Source: Rhizobiales bacterium 62-17
GTDB taxonomy: Bacteria > Pseudomonadota > Alphaproteobacteria > Rhizobiales > Beijerinckiaceae
Length of the DNA stretch: 64,000 bases
Direction: 5' to 3'
Assembly: GCA_001898965.1 (NCBI GenBank)
Contig: MKVW01000004.1
Span: 537,307-601,306, forward strand
Shown: piece after piece, positions 51,702 through 61,116 of the stretch
Layout of the letters: every line of letters starts with the position of its first letter
How positions within the stretch are numbered: the stretch's first letter is position 1
Program-made: the position numbers and the translations under genes
The notes under the pieces: generated by a model
Database searches by the model: none
Seen by the model: the letters and a program-made list of their open reading frames with translations, nothing else
What the model was told of the DNA's origin: nothing

Positions 51702-53240
51702 ATGGAACCCAAGAAACCACGAGGAGAACGCCAGCGCGTGCCGAAAGTCGAGCTGCAGAATATCGCCCCGATCATGTTCGGACTGATGCTGGCCATGTTT
51801 CTTGCCAGTCTCGACCAAACCATCGTCGCCACCTGTCTCACCGCCATGGCCAACGATCTGGGCGGCTGGAAATTGCTCCCCTGGATCATTTCCGCCTATC
51901 TGATCGCCTCGACCGCCATGACGCCGATCTACGGGCGCCTCAGCGATCTCTACGGCCGGCGGCACATGCTGCTTATTTCGATCGCACTGTTCGTCATCGG
52001 CTCCGCCGCCTGCGCGCTGGCCAATTCCATGGAACTCCTGATCGCCGCGCGCGTCCTGCAAGGCATCGGTGGCGGCGGCCTGCGCTCGATTGCCCAAATC
52101 GTCATCGCCGACATCATCCCGCCGCGCCATCGCGGCCGTTACCAAGGCTATCTGTCGACCAATTTTCTCGTCTCGACGGCGCTCGGCCCCGTACTCGGCG
52201 GCTTCTTCGCCGAACATCTGTCCTGGACCTGGGCCTTCTGGATCAACCTGCCGCTTGGCGCCATCGCCTTCGTCGTCATCGACCGGCAATTGCGTCCTCT
52301 CTCCTTGCCGGTGAAACAGGCGCGCATCGATTGGCTCGGCGCTTTGTTCATCCTGCTTGCGACGATACCGCTGATGCTCGGCATCAGCCGCGTCGAGGAG
52401 GAAGGCGGCTGGCTCAACGCCAACGTCATCGTCCCCATTCTCATCGGCCTCGCCTTCACCGTGGTTCTGGTGCTGGTCGAATTGCGCACCGTCGATCCGA
52501 TGATCCCGATGCATCTCTTCGCCAACCGCATCTTCAGCCTCGGCAATGTGGCGATCTTCATCCCCTCGATGACGATGACCGCTTATATCGTCATGCTGCC
52601 GCTCTATTATCAGATCGTGCTGAAGATGCCGGCTGACGTCGCCGGCCTGCATCTGATCGCGCTAACCGGCGGCATGGCGACCGGCAGCTTCATCTGCGGT
52701 TCCGCAATCGCGCGCCTCGGCCGCGCCCGCATCTTTCCGATCATCGGCGGTTTGTCGGCCGCCACGCTCTGCCTGCTCATCGCCTGGTTCGGGCTTGGCC
52801 GCTCGGTCTGGTTCGACATCGTGGCGATTGCGCTCTTAGGCGCTTCAATCGGCTGGCAGATCAATCCGATGCTCGTCATCGTGCAGAACGGCCTGGAAAT
52901 CCGCGACATGGCCACCGGCGTCGGTGGCATGACCTTCTTCCGCTCGCTCGCCGGCGCCTTTGGTGTCGCCGTCTTCTCCACCTTCCTGATCAGTTGGCTG
53001 ACGGCGGGCGCCATCACCATACCCGGCCACGAGAAACTCGGCGCCGATCCCGGCATTGCCTTGATGCGCGGCGATGCCACACGGCTGTTCTCGGCCAGCG
53101 AAGCGGAAGCCTATCGCAGCATTCTCGAACATGGCTTCTCGGCCATCTTCATCCTCGGCGCCGTCCTCTCGATCGCCGCCGCACTGTGCATGGTCTTCAT
53201 TAAGGAACGGCCGCTGCGCGCCGGCAGCGGGCCGTTGTAA
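51702..53240 (+). CDS. MFS drug efflux transporter, DHA2 family (14 TM, EmrB/QacA type)
   Basis: 512 aa, fourteen predicted spans. Motifs: LDQTIVATCLTAMANDLGG (motif D1), GRLSDLYGRRHMLL (motif A) and ALGPVLGGFFAEHLSWTWAF (motif C, antiporter). Exports toxic compounds using proton-motive force. A GTG at 51738 with GAGGAG upstream is an alternative start that would drop twelve basic residues. Confidence 0.92.
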   Translation: MEPKKPRGERQRVPKVELQNIAPIMFGLMLAMFLASLDQTIVATCLTAMANDLGGWKLLPWIISAYLIASTAMTPIYGRLSDLYGRRHMLLISIALFVIGSAACALANSMELLIAARVLQGIGGGGLRSIAQIVIADIIPPRHRGRYQGYLSTNFLVSTALGPVLGGFFAEHLSWTWAFWINLPLGAIAFVVIDRQLRPLSLPVKQARIDWLGALFILLATIPLMLGISRVEEEGGWLNANVIVPILIGLAFTVVLVLVELRTVDPMIPMHLFANRIFSLGNVAIFIPSMTMTAYIVMLPLYYQIVLKMPADVAGLHLIALTGGMATGSFICGSAIARLGRARIFPIIGGLSAATLCLLIAWFGLGRSVWFDIVAIALLGASIGWQINPMLVIVQNGLEIRDMATGVGGMTFFRSLAGAFGVAVFSTFLISWLTAGAITIPGHEKLGADPGIALMRGDATRLFSASEAEAYRSILEHGFSAIFILGAVLSIAAALCMVFIKERPLRAGSGPL

Positions 53241-53243
53241 TCG

Positions 53244-55829
53244 TCAGCGCCGAAACGGCCGCGATTTTCCGCCGCGCGATCCTGGCTTGCCGCCGGTGCT
53301 CTTCGGCCGCGCTTCGCCGCCACCGAAATTATGTGGCCCCATGTCCTCGTCCGTCGGCTTGTGGATACGCGATGTCGACGGCGTGTTGGCGGCACGGCCA
53401 TATTTGCGTTCGCCCTGATAGGCGCCGGCAGCGTCCTCCACCGCCTGCTGGCGCGCCAGCGGATCCTCGGCGATGGCCAATTCCGTCGCCTGCAGGCGCT
53501 TGATCTCGTCGCGCATGCGCGCCGCCCGTTCGAAGTCGAGATTGGCGGCGGCTTCGCGCATCTCGCGTTCGAGATCGGCCAATGTCGCCTTGAGATTGTG
53601 GCCGACGAGCGCCGTCTTCGCCACACCGGCATCGACGGTGACGTGATCCTGCTCATAGACCGAGCCCAGAATGTCCTGAATGCCGCGGCGGATCGATTCC
53701 GGCGTGATGCCATGCTCGGCATTATAGGCAAGCTGCTTCTCGCGCCGGCGCGTCGTTTCCGCCATGGCGCGTTCCATCGAGCCCGTCACCTGATCGGCAT
53801 AGAGGATCACCTTGCCGTCGACGTTACGCGCCGCGCGGCCGATGGTCTGCACCAGTGATGTCTCGCTGCGCAGGAAACCCTCCTTGTCCGCATCGAGAAT
53901 CGCGACCAAGGCGCATTCGGGAATGTCGAGACCTTCGCGCAGCAGGTTGATGCCGACCAGAACGTCGAAGGCACCCAGCCGCAGATCGCGGATGATCTCG
54001 ATACGTTCGATCGTATCGATGTCCGAATGCATGTAGCGCACGCGCACACCATTCTCGTGCAGATATTCGGTGAGGTCTTCAGCCATGCGCTTGGTCAGCA
54101 CGGTGACGAGGCTGCGATAGCCCTTGCGCGCCGTTTCCTTCACCTCGCCAAGAAGATCGTCGACCTGCGCGCGCGCCGGCCGCACGTCGACAGGCGGATC
54201 GATCAGGCCTGTCGGGCGGATCACCTGTTCGACAAAGACGCCGCCGGTCTGCTCCATCTCCCAATTGCCTGGTGTCGCCGAGACATGCACGGTCTGCGGC
54301 CGCATCGCTTCCCATTCCTCGAAGCGCAGCGGCCGGTTGTCCATGCACGAGGGCAGACGGAAGCCATATTCGGCCAGGGTCGCCTTGCGGCGGAAGTCGC
54401 CGCGATACATGCCGCCGATCTGCGGCACGGTGACATGGCTTTCGTCGGCGAAGACCAAAGCATTATCGGGCAGATATTCGAACAGGGTCGGCGGCGGCTC
54501 GCCCGGCTTGCGGCCGGTGAGATAGCGCGAATAGTTTTCGATGCCGGCGCAGGAGCCCGTCGCCTCCAGCATTTCCAGATCGAACATGGTGCGCTGTTCG
54601 AGGCGCTGCGCTTCCAGCAATCGCCCGCCGTTATGCAGTTCGTCGAGACGCTGCTTCAATTCGAACTTGATCCCGGCGATCGACTGGATGAGCGTCGGAC
54701 GCGGCGTCACATAGTGCGAATTGGCGTACATCTTGACGAATTCGAGATCCTGCGTCTTCTGGCCGGTCAACGGATCGAATTCGGCAATGGTCTCGATCTC
54801 ATCGCCGAAGAAGCCGATGCGCCAGGCACGATCCTCATAGTGCGCCGGAAACACTTCGATCGTATCACCACGCACACGGAACAGGCCGCGCGAAAAATCG
54901 CCGCCCGAACGCTTGTATTGTAGCGCGACGAGATCGGCGATGAGCTGGCGCTGATCGATCTTCTCGCCGAGCTTCACCGAAAAGGTCATCGCCGTATAGG
55001 TTTCGACCGACCCGATACCGTAGATGCAGGACACCGAAGCGACGATGATCACATCGTCGCGTTCTAGCAGCGCACGCGTCGCCGAGTGGCGCATACGGTC
55101 GATCTGCTCGTTGATCGAGGATTCCTTCTCGATATAGGTGTCCGTCCGCGGCACATAGGCTTCCGGCTGATAGTAGTCGTAATAAGAAACGAAATATTCG
55201 ACCGCATTGTCCGGGAAGAAACTCTTGAACTCGCCATAGAGCTGCGCCGCCAGGGTCTTGTTCGGCGCCAGCACCAGCGCCGGTCGATTGGTGCGCGAAA
55301 TCACCTGCGCCATGGTGAACGTCTTGCCCGAGCCGGTGACGCCGAGCAGCACCTGATCACGCTCATGGGCACTGACGCCGGCGACGAGTTCGGTGATCGC
55401 GGTCGGCTGGTCGCCACGCGGTTCGTACTCGGACACCAGCTTGAAGGCGATGCCGCCTTCCGACTTCTCCGGCCGTTCGGGACGATGCGGCGTCCACGGC
55501 TTGCTGCCGCGCAGATTCGGATCGCCCTGCTCGAGCAGATCCTTCAGCGATTCGACGGTCGCCGTCGCGCCCGTCAGTTCCGGCCGGCGCGAACGCCCAC
55601 GGCCGGCGGGCTCCGGCAGGAAGGTCTTGGCGAGCTTTGGATCGATCCCCTCGACCGTATCGGCATCAAAGCCCTTTTGCGGCGCTTCGCCGAAGCCGCC
55701 GCGCGGTTCGTTCAGGGCCGGATTGAGCAGGCTGGCGAGATGCTCGTCGAGCGGCTTCACGTCGGGACGCGACGCCTTGGCGCGCGTCGGCCGGACGCTT
55801 TTCGGGGACTTGTTCGGTGATTTGGCCAT
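53244..55829 (-). CDS. uvrB: UvrABC excinuclease subunit B
   Basis: 861 aa helicase-like UvrB: Walker A GVTGSGKT (163-170), beta-hairpin [24 protein letters not shown] motif ([11 protein letters not shown]), helicase motifs V/VI ([22 protein letters not shown]) and the C-terminal UVR domain ([20 protein letters not shown]). An N-terminal ~125-residue low-complexity extension precedes the family start and includes [16 protein letters not shown]. It cuts damaged DNA with UvrA and UvrC. Confidence 0.96.
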   Translation of the reverse strand: MAKSPNKSPKSVRPTRAKASRPDVKPLDEHLASLLNPALNEPRGGFGEAPQKGFDADTVEGIDPKLAKTFLPEPAGRGRSRRPELTGATATVESLKDLLEQGDPNLRGSKPWTPHRPERPEKSEGGIAFKLVSEYEPRGDQPTAITELVAGVSAHERDQVLLGVTGSGKTFTMAQVISRTNRPALVLAPNKTLAAQLYGEFKSFFPDNAVEYFVSYYDYYQPEAYVPRTDTYIEKESSINEQIDRMRHSATRALLERDDVIIVASVSCIYGIGSVETYTAMTFSVKLGEKIDQRQLIADLVALQYKRSGGDFSRGLFRVRGDTIEVFPAHYEDRAWRIGFFGDEIETIAEFDPLTGQKTQDLEFVKMYANSHYVTPRPTLIQSIAGIKFELKQRLDELHNGGRLLEAQRLEQRTMFDLEMLEATGSCAGIENYSRYLTGRKPGEPPPTLFEYLPDNALVFADESHVTVPQIGGMYRGDFRRKATLAEYGFRLPSCMDNRPLRFEEWEAMRPQTVHVSATPGNWEMEQTGGVFVEQVIRPTGLIDPPVDVRPARAQVDDLLGEVKETARKGYRSLVTVLTKRMAEDLTEYLHENGVRVRYMHSDIDTIERIEIIRDLRLGAFDVLVGINLLREGLDIPECALVAILDADKEGFLRSETSLVQTIGRAARNVDGKVILYADQVTGSMERAMAETTRRREKQLAYNAEHGITPESIRRGIQDILGSVYEQDHVTVDAGVAKTALVGHNLKATLADLEREMREAAANLDFERAARMRDEIKRLQATELAIAEDPLARQQAVEDAAGAYQGERKYGRAANTPSTSRIHKPTDEDMGPHNFGGGEARPKSTGGKPGSRGGKSRPFRR

Positions 55830-55886
55830 GGCCGCAATATGGGGGGAGTCTGGCCGCAGGAAAAGCCGCGATCCTGTCAGTTTTTG

Positions 55887-56501
55887 TCAGGAGTTCCGGC
55901 CGGCAAATCGCCTATAGAGAAAAGCCGCGGTCAGGCCGCTCGCCATCATGGCGATGAGGTGGCGGGGCTGCCCCGTCAGAATCGTCATGCCATAGGCATA
56001 AATGCCGCCACTGATCGCCCCGGCGATGGCATAGGCGGTTGGACTGGTCATCTCGACGAAACGCATGGCCCAATGGCTCGCCATCGTCGCGGTGACCGCG
56101 ATTTGCACGCCATTCCACAACCCCAGGACGAGCGCCCACAGCAACATTTGCGAACCATCGCCGATGGTCATTTTCAGCCCGGGGATGAGTTCCAACGGCG
56201 CCTTGGCCGCCAAGACATAGAGGCCCGCCTGCAAGCAGCTTGCCACCAGACCGGCCAGCAGCGCCGCCCGCATCGACCACGGCACGGCACCATCGCTGGC
56301 GGCAACTATCCCCGGTTCGCCGTCGCCATCGCGCAGCAACTGCCGCGCCATGGCGGTGAAGCGTTCGTCGACCGGCTTGGCGGCGGAGGGCGATGGCATC
56401 GGCCTATCGTCAGGCGGCGGAACAACTGGCGACCGGGAACGCGCCATCGGCGCGGCTTTGACGCCACGGCGGCCAAAGGTCGGGGCCCGGACGATGGTCA
56501 T
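55887..56501 (-). CDS. Hypothetical membrane protein (204 aa)
   Basis: N-terminal ~70 polar residues rich in Pro/Ser/Arg, then about four hydrophobic helices (ALLAGLVASCLQAGLYVLAA, MLLWALVLGLWNGVQIAVTA, SPTAYAIAGAISGGIYAYGM, LIAMMASGLTAAFLYRRF). No motif recognised. The ATG at 56501 is used; no good ribosome site is seen. Confidence 0.65.
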   Translation of the reverse strand: MTIVRAPTFGRRGVKAAPMARSRSPVVPPPDDRPMPSPSAAKPVDERFTAMARQLLRDGDGEPGIVAASDGAVPWSMRAALLAGLVASCLQAGLYVLAAKAPLELIPGLKMTIGDGSQMLLWALVLGLWNGVQIAVTATMASHWAMRFVEMTSPTAYAIAGAISGGIYAYGMTILTGQPRHLIAMMASGLTAAFLYRRFAGRNS

Positions 56502-56656
56502 CGTCAAGGGCTAGCGCAGGAATGATGAATTTTCCGTGAGTCCTCGTAGAATTACGGACGCCAGGGCGCCTTACACAGGCAAAACTGCCGATCGGCACCC
56601 GTCGAACGATCTGGCGGAACCGGACCAACCAGAGCCCGGCGAAGGCGAGGAAAATC

Positions 56657-57499
56657 ATGCAAACACCGGACTTTAGACTGAACCGGCGAACCGCTCTTGG
56701 CCTGATCGGCACCGCACTCTCCGTGCCAACCGCCCTCCCCGTTTGGGCACAGGAAAGCAGACGCCCGCGTCTCGACGTGCCTTATGTGCCGACACCGCAG
56801 GACGTCGTCGACCGCATGCTCGACATGGCCAAGGTCACAAGCAGCGATTTCGTCATGGATCTCGGCTGCGGCGACGGCCGCATGCTGGTCACCGCCGCGC
56901 GCAAATTCGGCGCATCCGGTTTCGGCGTCGACATCAATCCCGACCGCATTCTCGAAGCCAATGACAACGCCAAAACGGCCGGCGTCGCCGACAAGATTTC
57001 CTTCGAAGTGCGCAATCTGTTCAGCACGCCGATCGAAAAGGCCTCGGTGCTGACGATGTATCTGCTGCCGGACGTCAACCTGCAACTGCGCCCACGCATT
57101 CTGAAAGAAATGAAACCCGGTTCGCGCGTCGTCTCGCATGCCTTCACCATGGGCGATTGGGAAACCGACCAGCGGGCTCAGGTGGGCGTGCGCGATATCT
57201 ATTTCTGGATCGTGCCGGCACAGGTCGAAGGCAAATGGACCGTGCGCGAAGGCAACGACACCTATGCGCTCGACTTGAAACAGACCTATCAAAAGTTCGA
57301 TGGCCTCGCCACGGTCAACGGCGCGGTGGCGAAGGTCACCGGTGGCCAGTTGATCGGCGATCGCATCAGCTTCACCGTCGAGCCGGCGAACGGCCGTCAT
57401 CGCATTTTCGTCGGCAAGGTCGATGGCGGCAAGATGAGCGTAGACACAGCTTCCGCCACCGATGTCGCACGCGACTGGAGCGCTACCCGCGCCAATTAA
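56657..57499 (+). CDS. Tat-exported class I SAM-methyltransferase-like protein
   Basis: 280 aa. N-terminus LNRRTALGLIGTALSVPTAL with R10-R11 and AxA-type end (VWAQ) is a clear Tat signal. The mature part starts with a complete Rossmann methyltransferase region: D68-L-G-C-G-D-G (motif I), FGVDINPDRI (motif II acidic residue) and NLFSTPIEKASVLTMYLLPD, and adds a C-terminal ~110-residue beta-rich domain. A methyltransferase in the periplasm is unusual because SAM is cytosolic. AGGAAAAT precedes the ATG. Confidence 0.8.
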   Translation: MQTPDFRLNRRTALGLIGTALSVPTALPVWAQESRRPRLDVPYVPTPQDVVDRMLDMAKVTSSDFVMDLGCGDGRMLVTAARKFGASGFGVDINPDRILEANDNAKTAGVADKISFEVRNLFSTPIEKASVLTMYLLPDVNLQLRPRILKEMKPGSRVVSHAFTMGDWETDQRAQVGVRDIYFWIVPAQVEGKWTVREGNDTYALDLKQTYQKFDGLATVNGAVAKVTGGQLIGDRISFTVEPANGRHRIFVGKVDGGKMSVDTASATDVARDWSATRAN

Positions 57500-57546
57500 A
57501 GCAATAACAGCAACAAGCCATCAACCTCCAGAGAACGGACCCCTCG

Positions 57547-58875
57547 ATGTCTTCTGAAACTGCGGCCGCGCCGCGCCGCGTGCTGACCATCGCCGATGCC
57601 GTCGCCTTCTTCGTCGGGATCGTCATCGGCGTCGGCATTTTCCGCACGCCGCCCATCGTCGCCTCCGCCACTGGCAGCGAAGTCCTGTTCATTGGCGCCT
57701 GGATCGCCGGCGGCTTGGCCACCTTGATCGGCGCCCTCTGCTACGCGGAGCTCGCCGCCGCCTATCCCGATGCCGGCGGCGAATATCAGTTTCTGTCGCG
57801 CGCCTACGGCCACCGGCTCGCCGTGCTGTTCGCCTGGGCACGCGGCACGGTCATTCAGACCGGCGCCATCGCCCTCGTCGGCTTCGTCTTCGGCGATTAT
57901 GCTCAGCAATTGCTGCCGCTCGGTCCCAATGGCCCAGGGATCTACGCCGCGATCTCGGTCATCCTTTTCACCGCCGTCAACATCGCCGGCACGCAGCCTG
58001 GGGCCGGCATGCAGAAACTGCTCGAAACCTGCACGGTTCTCGCCATCATCGTGGTCGTCGTCGTCGGCTTCACCGTCAGCGGCACCGAGATGAAACCCGT
58101 TGAGCCTGGCGCCGGCGGCATGCTCGGCCTCGCCATGGTGCTCGTGTTGCTGAGCTATGGCGGCTGGAACGAAATCGCCTATCTCTCCGGCGAACTGCGC
58201 GACGTGAAACGCGACATGACCCGCGCGATCTTCATCGGCACCGCCATCGTCACCGTGCTCTATGTCGCCTTCAACCTGGCTTTGCTGAAAGCCTTCGGTC
58301 TCGGCGGCATTGCCGCCAGCAAGGCGCCCGGCGCCGATCTCATGCAGATCGCCGCCGGCAGCACGGGCGTCGCCATCCTCGCGCTCACCGTCTGCCTCTC
58401 GTCCCTCTCGACCCTCAACGGCACGATCTTCACCGGCGCACGAGTTTATTACGCGCTCGGCCGCGACCTGCCTTTGATCGCCAAGCTCGGTGTCTGGAAC
58501 GAACGGGGCGACAATCCAGCCAATGCCTTCCTGCTGCAAGGCGCGATCTCACTCGCCCTCGTCGTCTTCGGCCTGATCACCCGCGACGGTTTCAGCACCA
58601 TGGTCGATTACACCGCGCCGGTGTTCTGGTTCTTCCTGATGCTCACCGGCCTGTCGCTGTTCATCTTCCGCATCCGCGAACCGAACCGCCCGCGCCCGTT
58701 CAAAGTGCCGCTCTATCCGTTGACGCCAGCGATCTTCGTCGGCATCTGCGCCTATCTGCTTTATTCGAGCCTGGCCTATACGGGCTGGGGCGCTCTGGTC
58801 GGCATCGCGGTCGTCATCATCGGTCTGCCGCTGGTGCTGGTGAGCAAACGAGCAACGGCCCAGGAACCCGCCTAA
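57547..58875 (+). CDS. Amino acid permease, APC family
   Basis: 442 aa with twelve spans and the APC N-terminal signature DAVAFFVGIVIGVGIFRTPP, followed by GALCYAELAAAYPDAGGEYQ. Related to the basic-amino-acid/cationic and LAT branches. Substrate unknown. It overlaps the convergent anti-sigma gene by four bases. Confidence 0.9.
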   Translation: MSSETAAAPRRVLTIADAVAFFVGIVIGVGIFRTPPIVASATGSEVLFIGAWIAGGLATLIGALCYAELAAAYPDAGGEYQFLSRAYGHRLAVLFAWARGTVIQTGAIALVGFVFGDYAQQLLPLGPNGPGIYAAISVILFTAVNIAGTQPGAGMQKLLETCTVLAIIVVVVVGFTVSGTEMKPVEPGAGGMLGLAMVLVLLSYGGWNEIAYLSGELRDVKRDMTRAIFIGTAIVTVLYVAFNLALLKAFGLGGIAASKAPGADLMQIAAGSTGVAILALTVCLSSLSTLNGTIFTGARVYYALGRDLPLIAKLGVWNERGDNPANAFLLQGAISLALVVFGLITRDGFSTMVDYTAPVFWFFLMLTGLSLFIFRIREPNRPRPFKVPLYPLTPAIFVGICAYLLYSSLAYTGWGALVGIAVVIIGLPLVLVSKRATAQEPA

Positions 58876-59609
58876 AGCGCGACAGCCGCATTGCCCTTGT
58901 TCAAGATCGGTCCGGTCGGACGGCCGATCGGGGAGCCCGTCGCAGGCTCAAGGGTCATCTCGAACAATTGGCCTGCCGTTGGACGCGGCAGGCCATCGAG
59001 CCGCAGATCGATCTTGCCGGAAACATTCTGAATCAGGCCGATCGACTTCGGCCCGATGGCGCGATCCCACAACGTCCAGATTTCGACCGCACGCCCGGGC
59101 GGAATGGCAATCGGCTTGATGGTCTGCAATTCGGCGCGGCCATCGGCGAAGGCACGCACCACCGCCGCCGCCTCGTTCTGATCGGTCATTAAGACCGCCA
59201 CAAGTACCGGCTGGCGATTGGCCTGATGCATGAAATAGCCCATACCAAAAGCCAGAAGCAGGGCCGCCATGGCGGCGGAGAGGCCTGCGCCACGCCAGAA
59301 CGGCAGCGAGTCCCACAAAGCCATCCAGCGCAAGGGCGCCGCGCTCACACGTGAAACCGTTGGCGCGACGGATGATCCGAGCGCGGTCTCGATTCTCGAC
59401 CACAACGCGTCTCCTGCCTGTCCGCCAGCAGCCGTTTCATCAAGCGCGCCCAATCTTTGCCGCCACGCGCCAACGCGGCGAGCGAAATCCACATCCGTTT
59501 CCATCATCGTCTCCAGATGCGGCAGGTCGTTGGCCTCGACGAGCCCCAGAACATATTCGGCCGCGCGCGCGTCTCTCTCTTCCTCCGAGGTCGGCACCGG
59601 ATCGGTCAT
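58872..59609 (-). CDS. Anti-sigma factor, RskA-like
   Basis: 245 aa: an N-terminal cytosolic anti-sigma domain (EEERDARAAEYVLGLVEAND, DVDFARRVGAWRQRLGALDE), one TM segment (GAGLSAAMAALLLAFGMGYF) and a periplasmic RskA domain ending AGQLFEMTLEPATGSPIGRP. It would hold the ECF sigma factor inactive until a signal triggers its proteolysis. GGGAG lies 8 nt before the ATG, which overlaps the sigma stop (ATGA). Confidence 0.9.
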   Translation of the reverse strand: MTDPVPTSEEERDARAAEYVLGLVEANDLPHLETMMETDVDFARRVGAWRQRLGALDETAAGGQAGDALWSRIETALGSSVAPTVSRVSAAPLRWMALWDSLPFWRGAGLSAAMAALLLAFGMGYFMHQANRQPVLVAVLMTDQNEAAAVVRAFADGRAELQTIKPIAIPPGRAVEIWTLWDRAIGPKSIGLIQNVSGKIDLRLDGLPRPTAGQLFEMTLEPATGSPIGRPTGPILNKGNAAVAL

Positions 59610-60154
59610 CCCATGCACTCCCTCAAGGAAATGAGGCTCCGTCGCAGCCAGGATTTGACGGTGCCAAGCGGCATACCAAGCTTGATCGCCAAGTCGGAAT
59701 GGGACAGACCATGCACGTAGGCGAGTACGATCGCGGCGCGCCGATCGGCGGCCAACCCCTGCAGGCAACGGCGTAACGCGGCCTTGTCGGACAATTGCGT
59801 GACGATCGTTTCCGGATCGTCGTCCTCACTCGCCTGTTCTTCTCCGATCGGAGCATCGGAGAATTCCAGCCGCCGCTCGCCCCGCAACATGTTCAACGCG
59901 CGATGACGCAGAATGGCATAAACCCACGTCCGGCCGCCGCCACGCGCCGCATCGAATGTCGAAGCCTTATGCCAGATCGAGACGAAAGCATCTTGCACCG
60001 CTTCCTCGGCCAGAGCCCTGCGTCTCAACAATCTTTGCGCGACCCCAATCATGCGCGATGCTTCCAACTCGTAAAGCGCACGCAGGGCCGAGCGATCCCC
60101 CAAAGCGCAGGCCCGGATGAGGTCATCACAATCGATGGCGACCCTGGTCGTCAT
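59606..60154 (-). CDS. ECF RNA polymerase sigma factor (SigK/RskA-associated group)
   Basis: 182 aa with region 2 (LIRACALGDRSALRALYELE; AEEAVQDAFVSIWHKASTFD) and region 4 helix-turn-helix (LSHSDLAIKLGMPLGTVKSW). Start at 60154 with GGAGG 4 nt upstream. ATGA overlap with the anti-sigma gene and divergent from a DUF4394 gene; both starts face matching GCATCC...CGTAT-type promoters. Confidence 0.93.
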   Translation of the reverse strand: MTTRVAIDCDDLIRACALGDRSALRALYELEASRMIGVAQRLLRRRALAEEAVQDAFVSIWHKASTFDAARGGGRTWVYAILRHRALNMLRGERRLEFSDAPIGEEQASEDDDPETIVTQLSDKAALRRCLQGLAADRRAAIVLAYVHGLSHSDLAIKLGMPLGTVKSWLRRSLISLRECMG

Positions 60155-60187
60155 TGTTCCTCCACGCGCAAACCCGCTAATGCGTGA

Positions 60188-60214
60188 ATACGCGTGAGTT
60201 CGTCGATTGGATGC
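60188..60214 (-). promoter_or_regulatory. Candidate ECF promoter for the sigma/anti-sigma operon
   Basis: On the minus strand GCATCC (60214-60209), 16-nt spacer, then CGTAT (60192-60188), about 34 bp before the sigma start. Shares the GCATCCA/GTAT elements with the divergent promoter at 60249-60274, suggesting autoregulation. Confidence 0.55.
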
Positions 60215-60248
60215 GCGGTAAGCAAAAAATATTCTCCGGCCGACTTCC

Positions 60249-60274
60249 GCATCCACGCCGACCGCTGCGTGTAT
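60249..60274 (+). promoter_or_regulatory. Candidate ECF promoter for the DUF4394 gene
   Basis: GCATCC (60249-60254), 15-nt spacer, then TGTAT (60270-60274), 47 bp before the ATG. Same hexamer as in the divergent sigma promoter. Similar in shape to RpoE-type TGATCC...CGTA promoters of alphaproteobacteria. Confidence 0.55.
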
Positions 60275-60321
60275 CCCCTCTTGAGGGCGGCATGGCGCCG
60301 CCTCGGTAACGGGAGATACCC

Positions 60322-61107
60322 ATGTACAAGTCCGCGATCTTGGCCTCCGCCCTACTCGGTTCCGTGGCGCTCACCAGCCAAGTCCATGCCGACACCGTCG
60401 CCGTCCTCTCGGACGATGCCACTATCACCATCGTCGACCCCACGGGAAAAACGGCCGCCAAAAGCTGGAAGGTGAGCGGCATCACCGGCAAGCTGGCCGG
60501 CATCGACGTACGCCCCGCCGACGGCATGCTCTACGGCCTCCTCGAAGACGGCACGGTCGTCACCATCGACACCGCCAGCGGCAAGGCCACGACGAAGTCC
60601 AAGCTCGAAGTGATGTTGCCGAAAGGCACGATGGCAACGGTCGATTTCAATCCGGTCGCCGATCGCCTGCGCGTCATCGGCTCCGATGGCATGAATCTGC
60701 GCGCCAATGTCGACGACGGCAAGGTGACAACGGACAAGCCGCTCAACTTCGCCGAAGCCGATCCGATGAAAGGCAAGCCACCGAAGGTGGTGGCGGGCGC
60801 TTACGTCAACTCCATGAAGGGTGCCAAGGAAACCACGCTCTTTGATATCGATAGCATCGACTGGACTTTGGTGAAGCAGGCGCCGCCGAACGACGGCGTT
60901 CTGACCACCATCGGCAAGCTCGGCCTGAAGGACAAAGTGACGGCTTTCGATATCGCCTCCGATGGCAAAGGCGGCAATGAGGCCTGGCTCATCTCCGGCA
61001 ACATGCTGCACAAGGTCGATCTGACGAACGCGAAGACCAGTGGAGCGATCGCCCTGAAGGGCGTCAACGGCACGATCCGCGACATGGCCGTCCTGCCGGC
61101 GATGTAA
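60322..61107 (+). CDS. DUF4394 exported protein, probable target of the ECF sigma factor
   Basis: 261 aa: signal peptide ending SQVHAD, then DUF4394 repeats (VSGITGKLAGIDVRPADGML, MATVDFNPVADRLRVIGSDG, AYVNS, TTLFDIDS) forming a beta-propeller-like periplasmic protein. Genes of this type often sit next to RskA/ECF pairs, consistent with the shared promoter elements. Function unknown; stress protection or ligand sensing possible. Confidence 0.85.
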   Translation: MYKSAILASALLGSVALTSQVHADTVAVLSDDATITIVDPTGKTAAKSWKVSGITGKLAGIDVRPADGMLYGLLEDGTVVTIDTASGKATTKSKLEVMLPKGTMATVDFNPVADRLRVIGSDGMNLRANVDDGKVTTDKPLNFAEADPMKGKPPKVVAGAYVNSMKGAKETTLFDIDSIDWTLVKQAPPNDGVLTTIGKLGLKDKVTAFDIASDGKGGNEAWLISGNMLHKVDLTNAKTSGAIALKGVNGTIRDMAVLPAM

Positions 61108-61116
61108 CCGTCTCGT

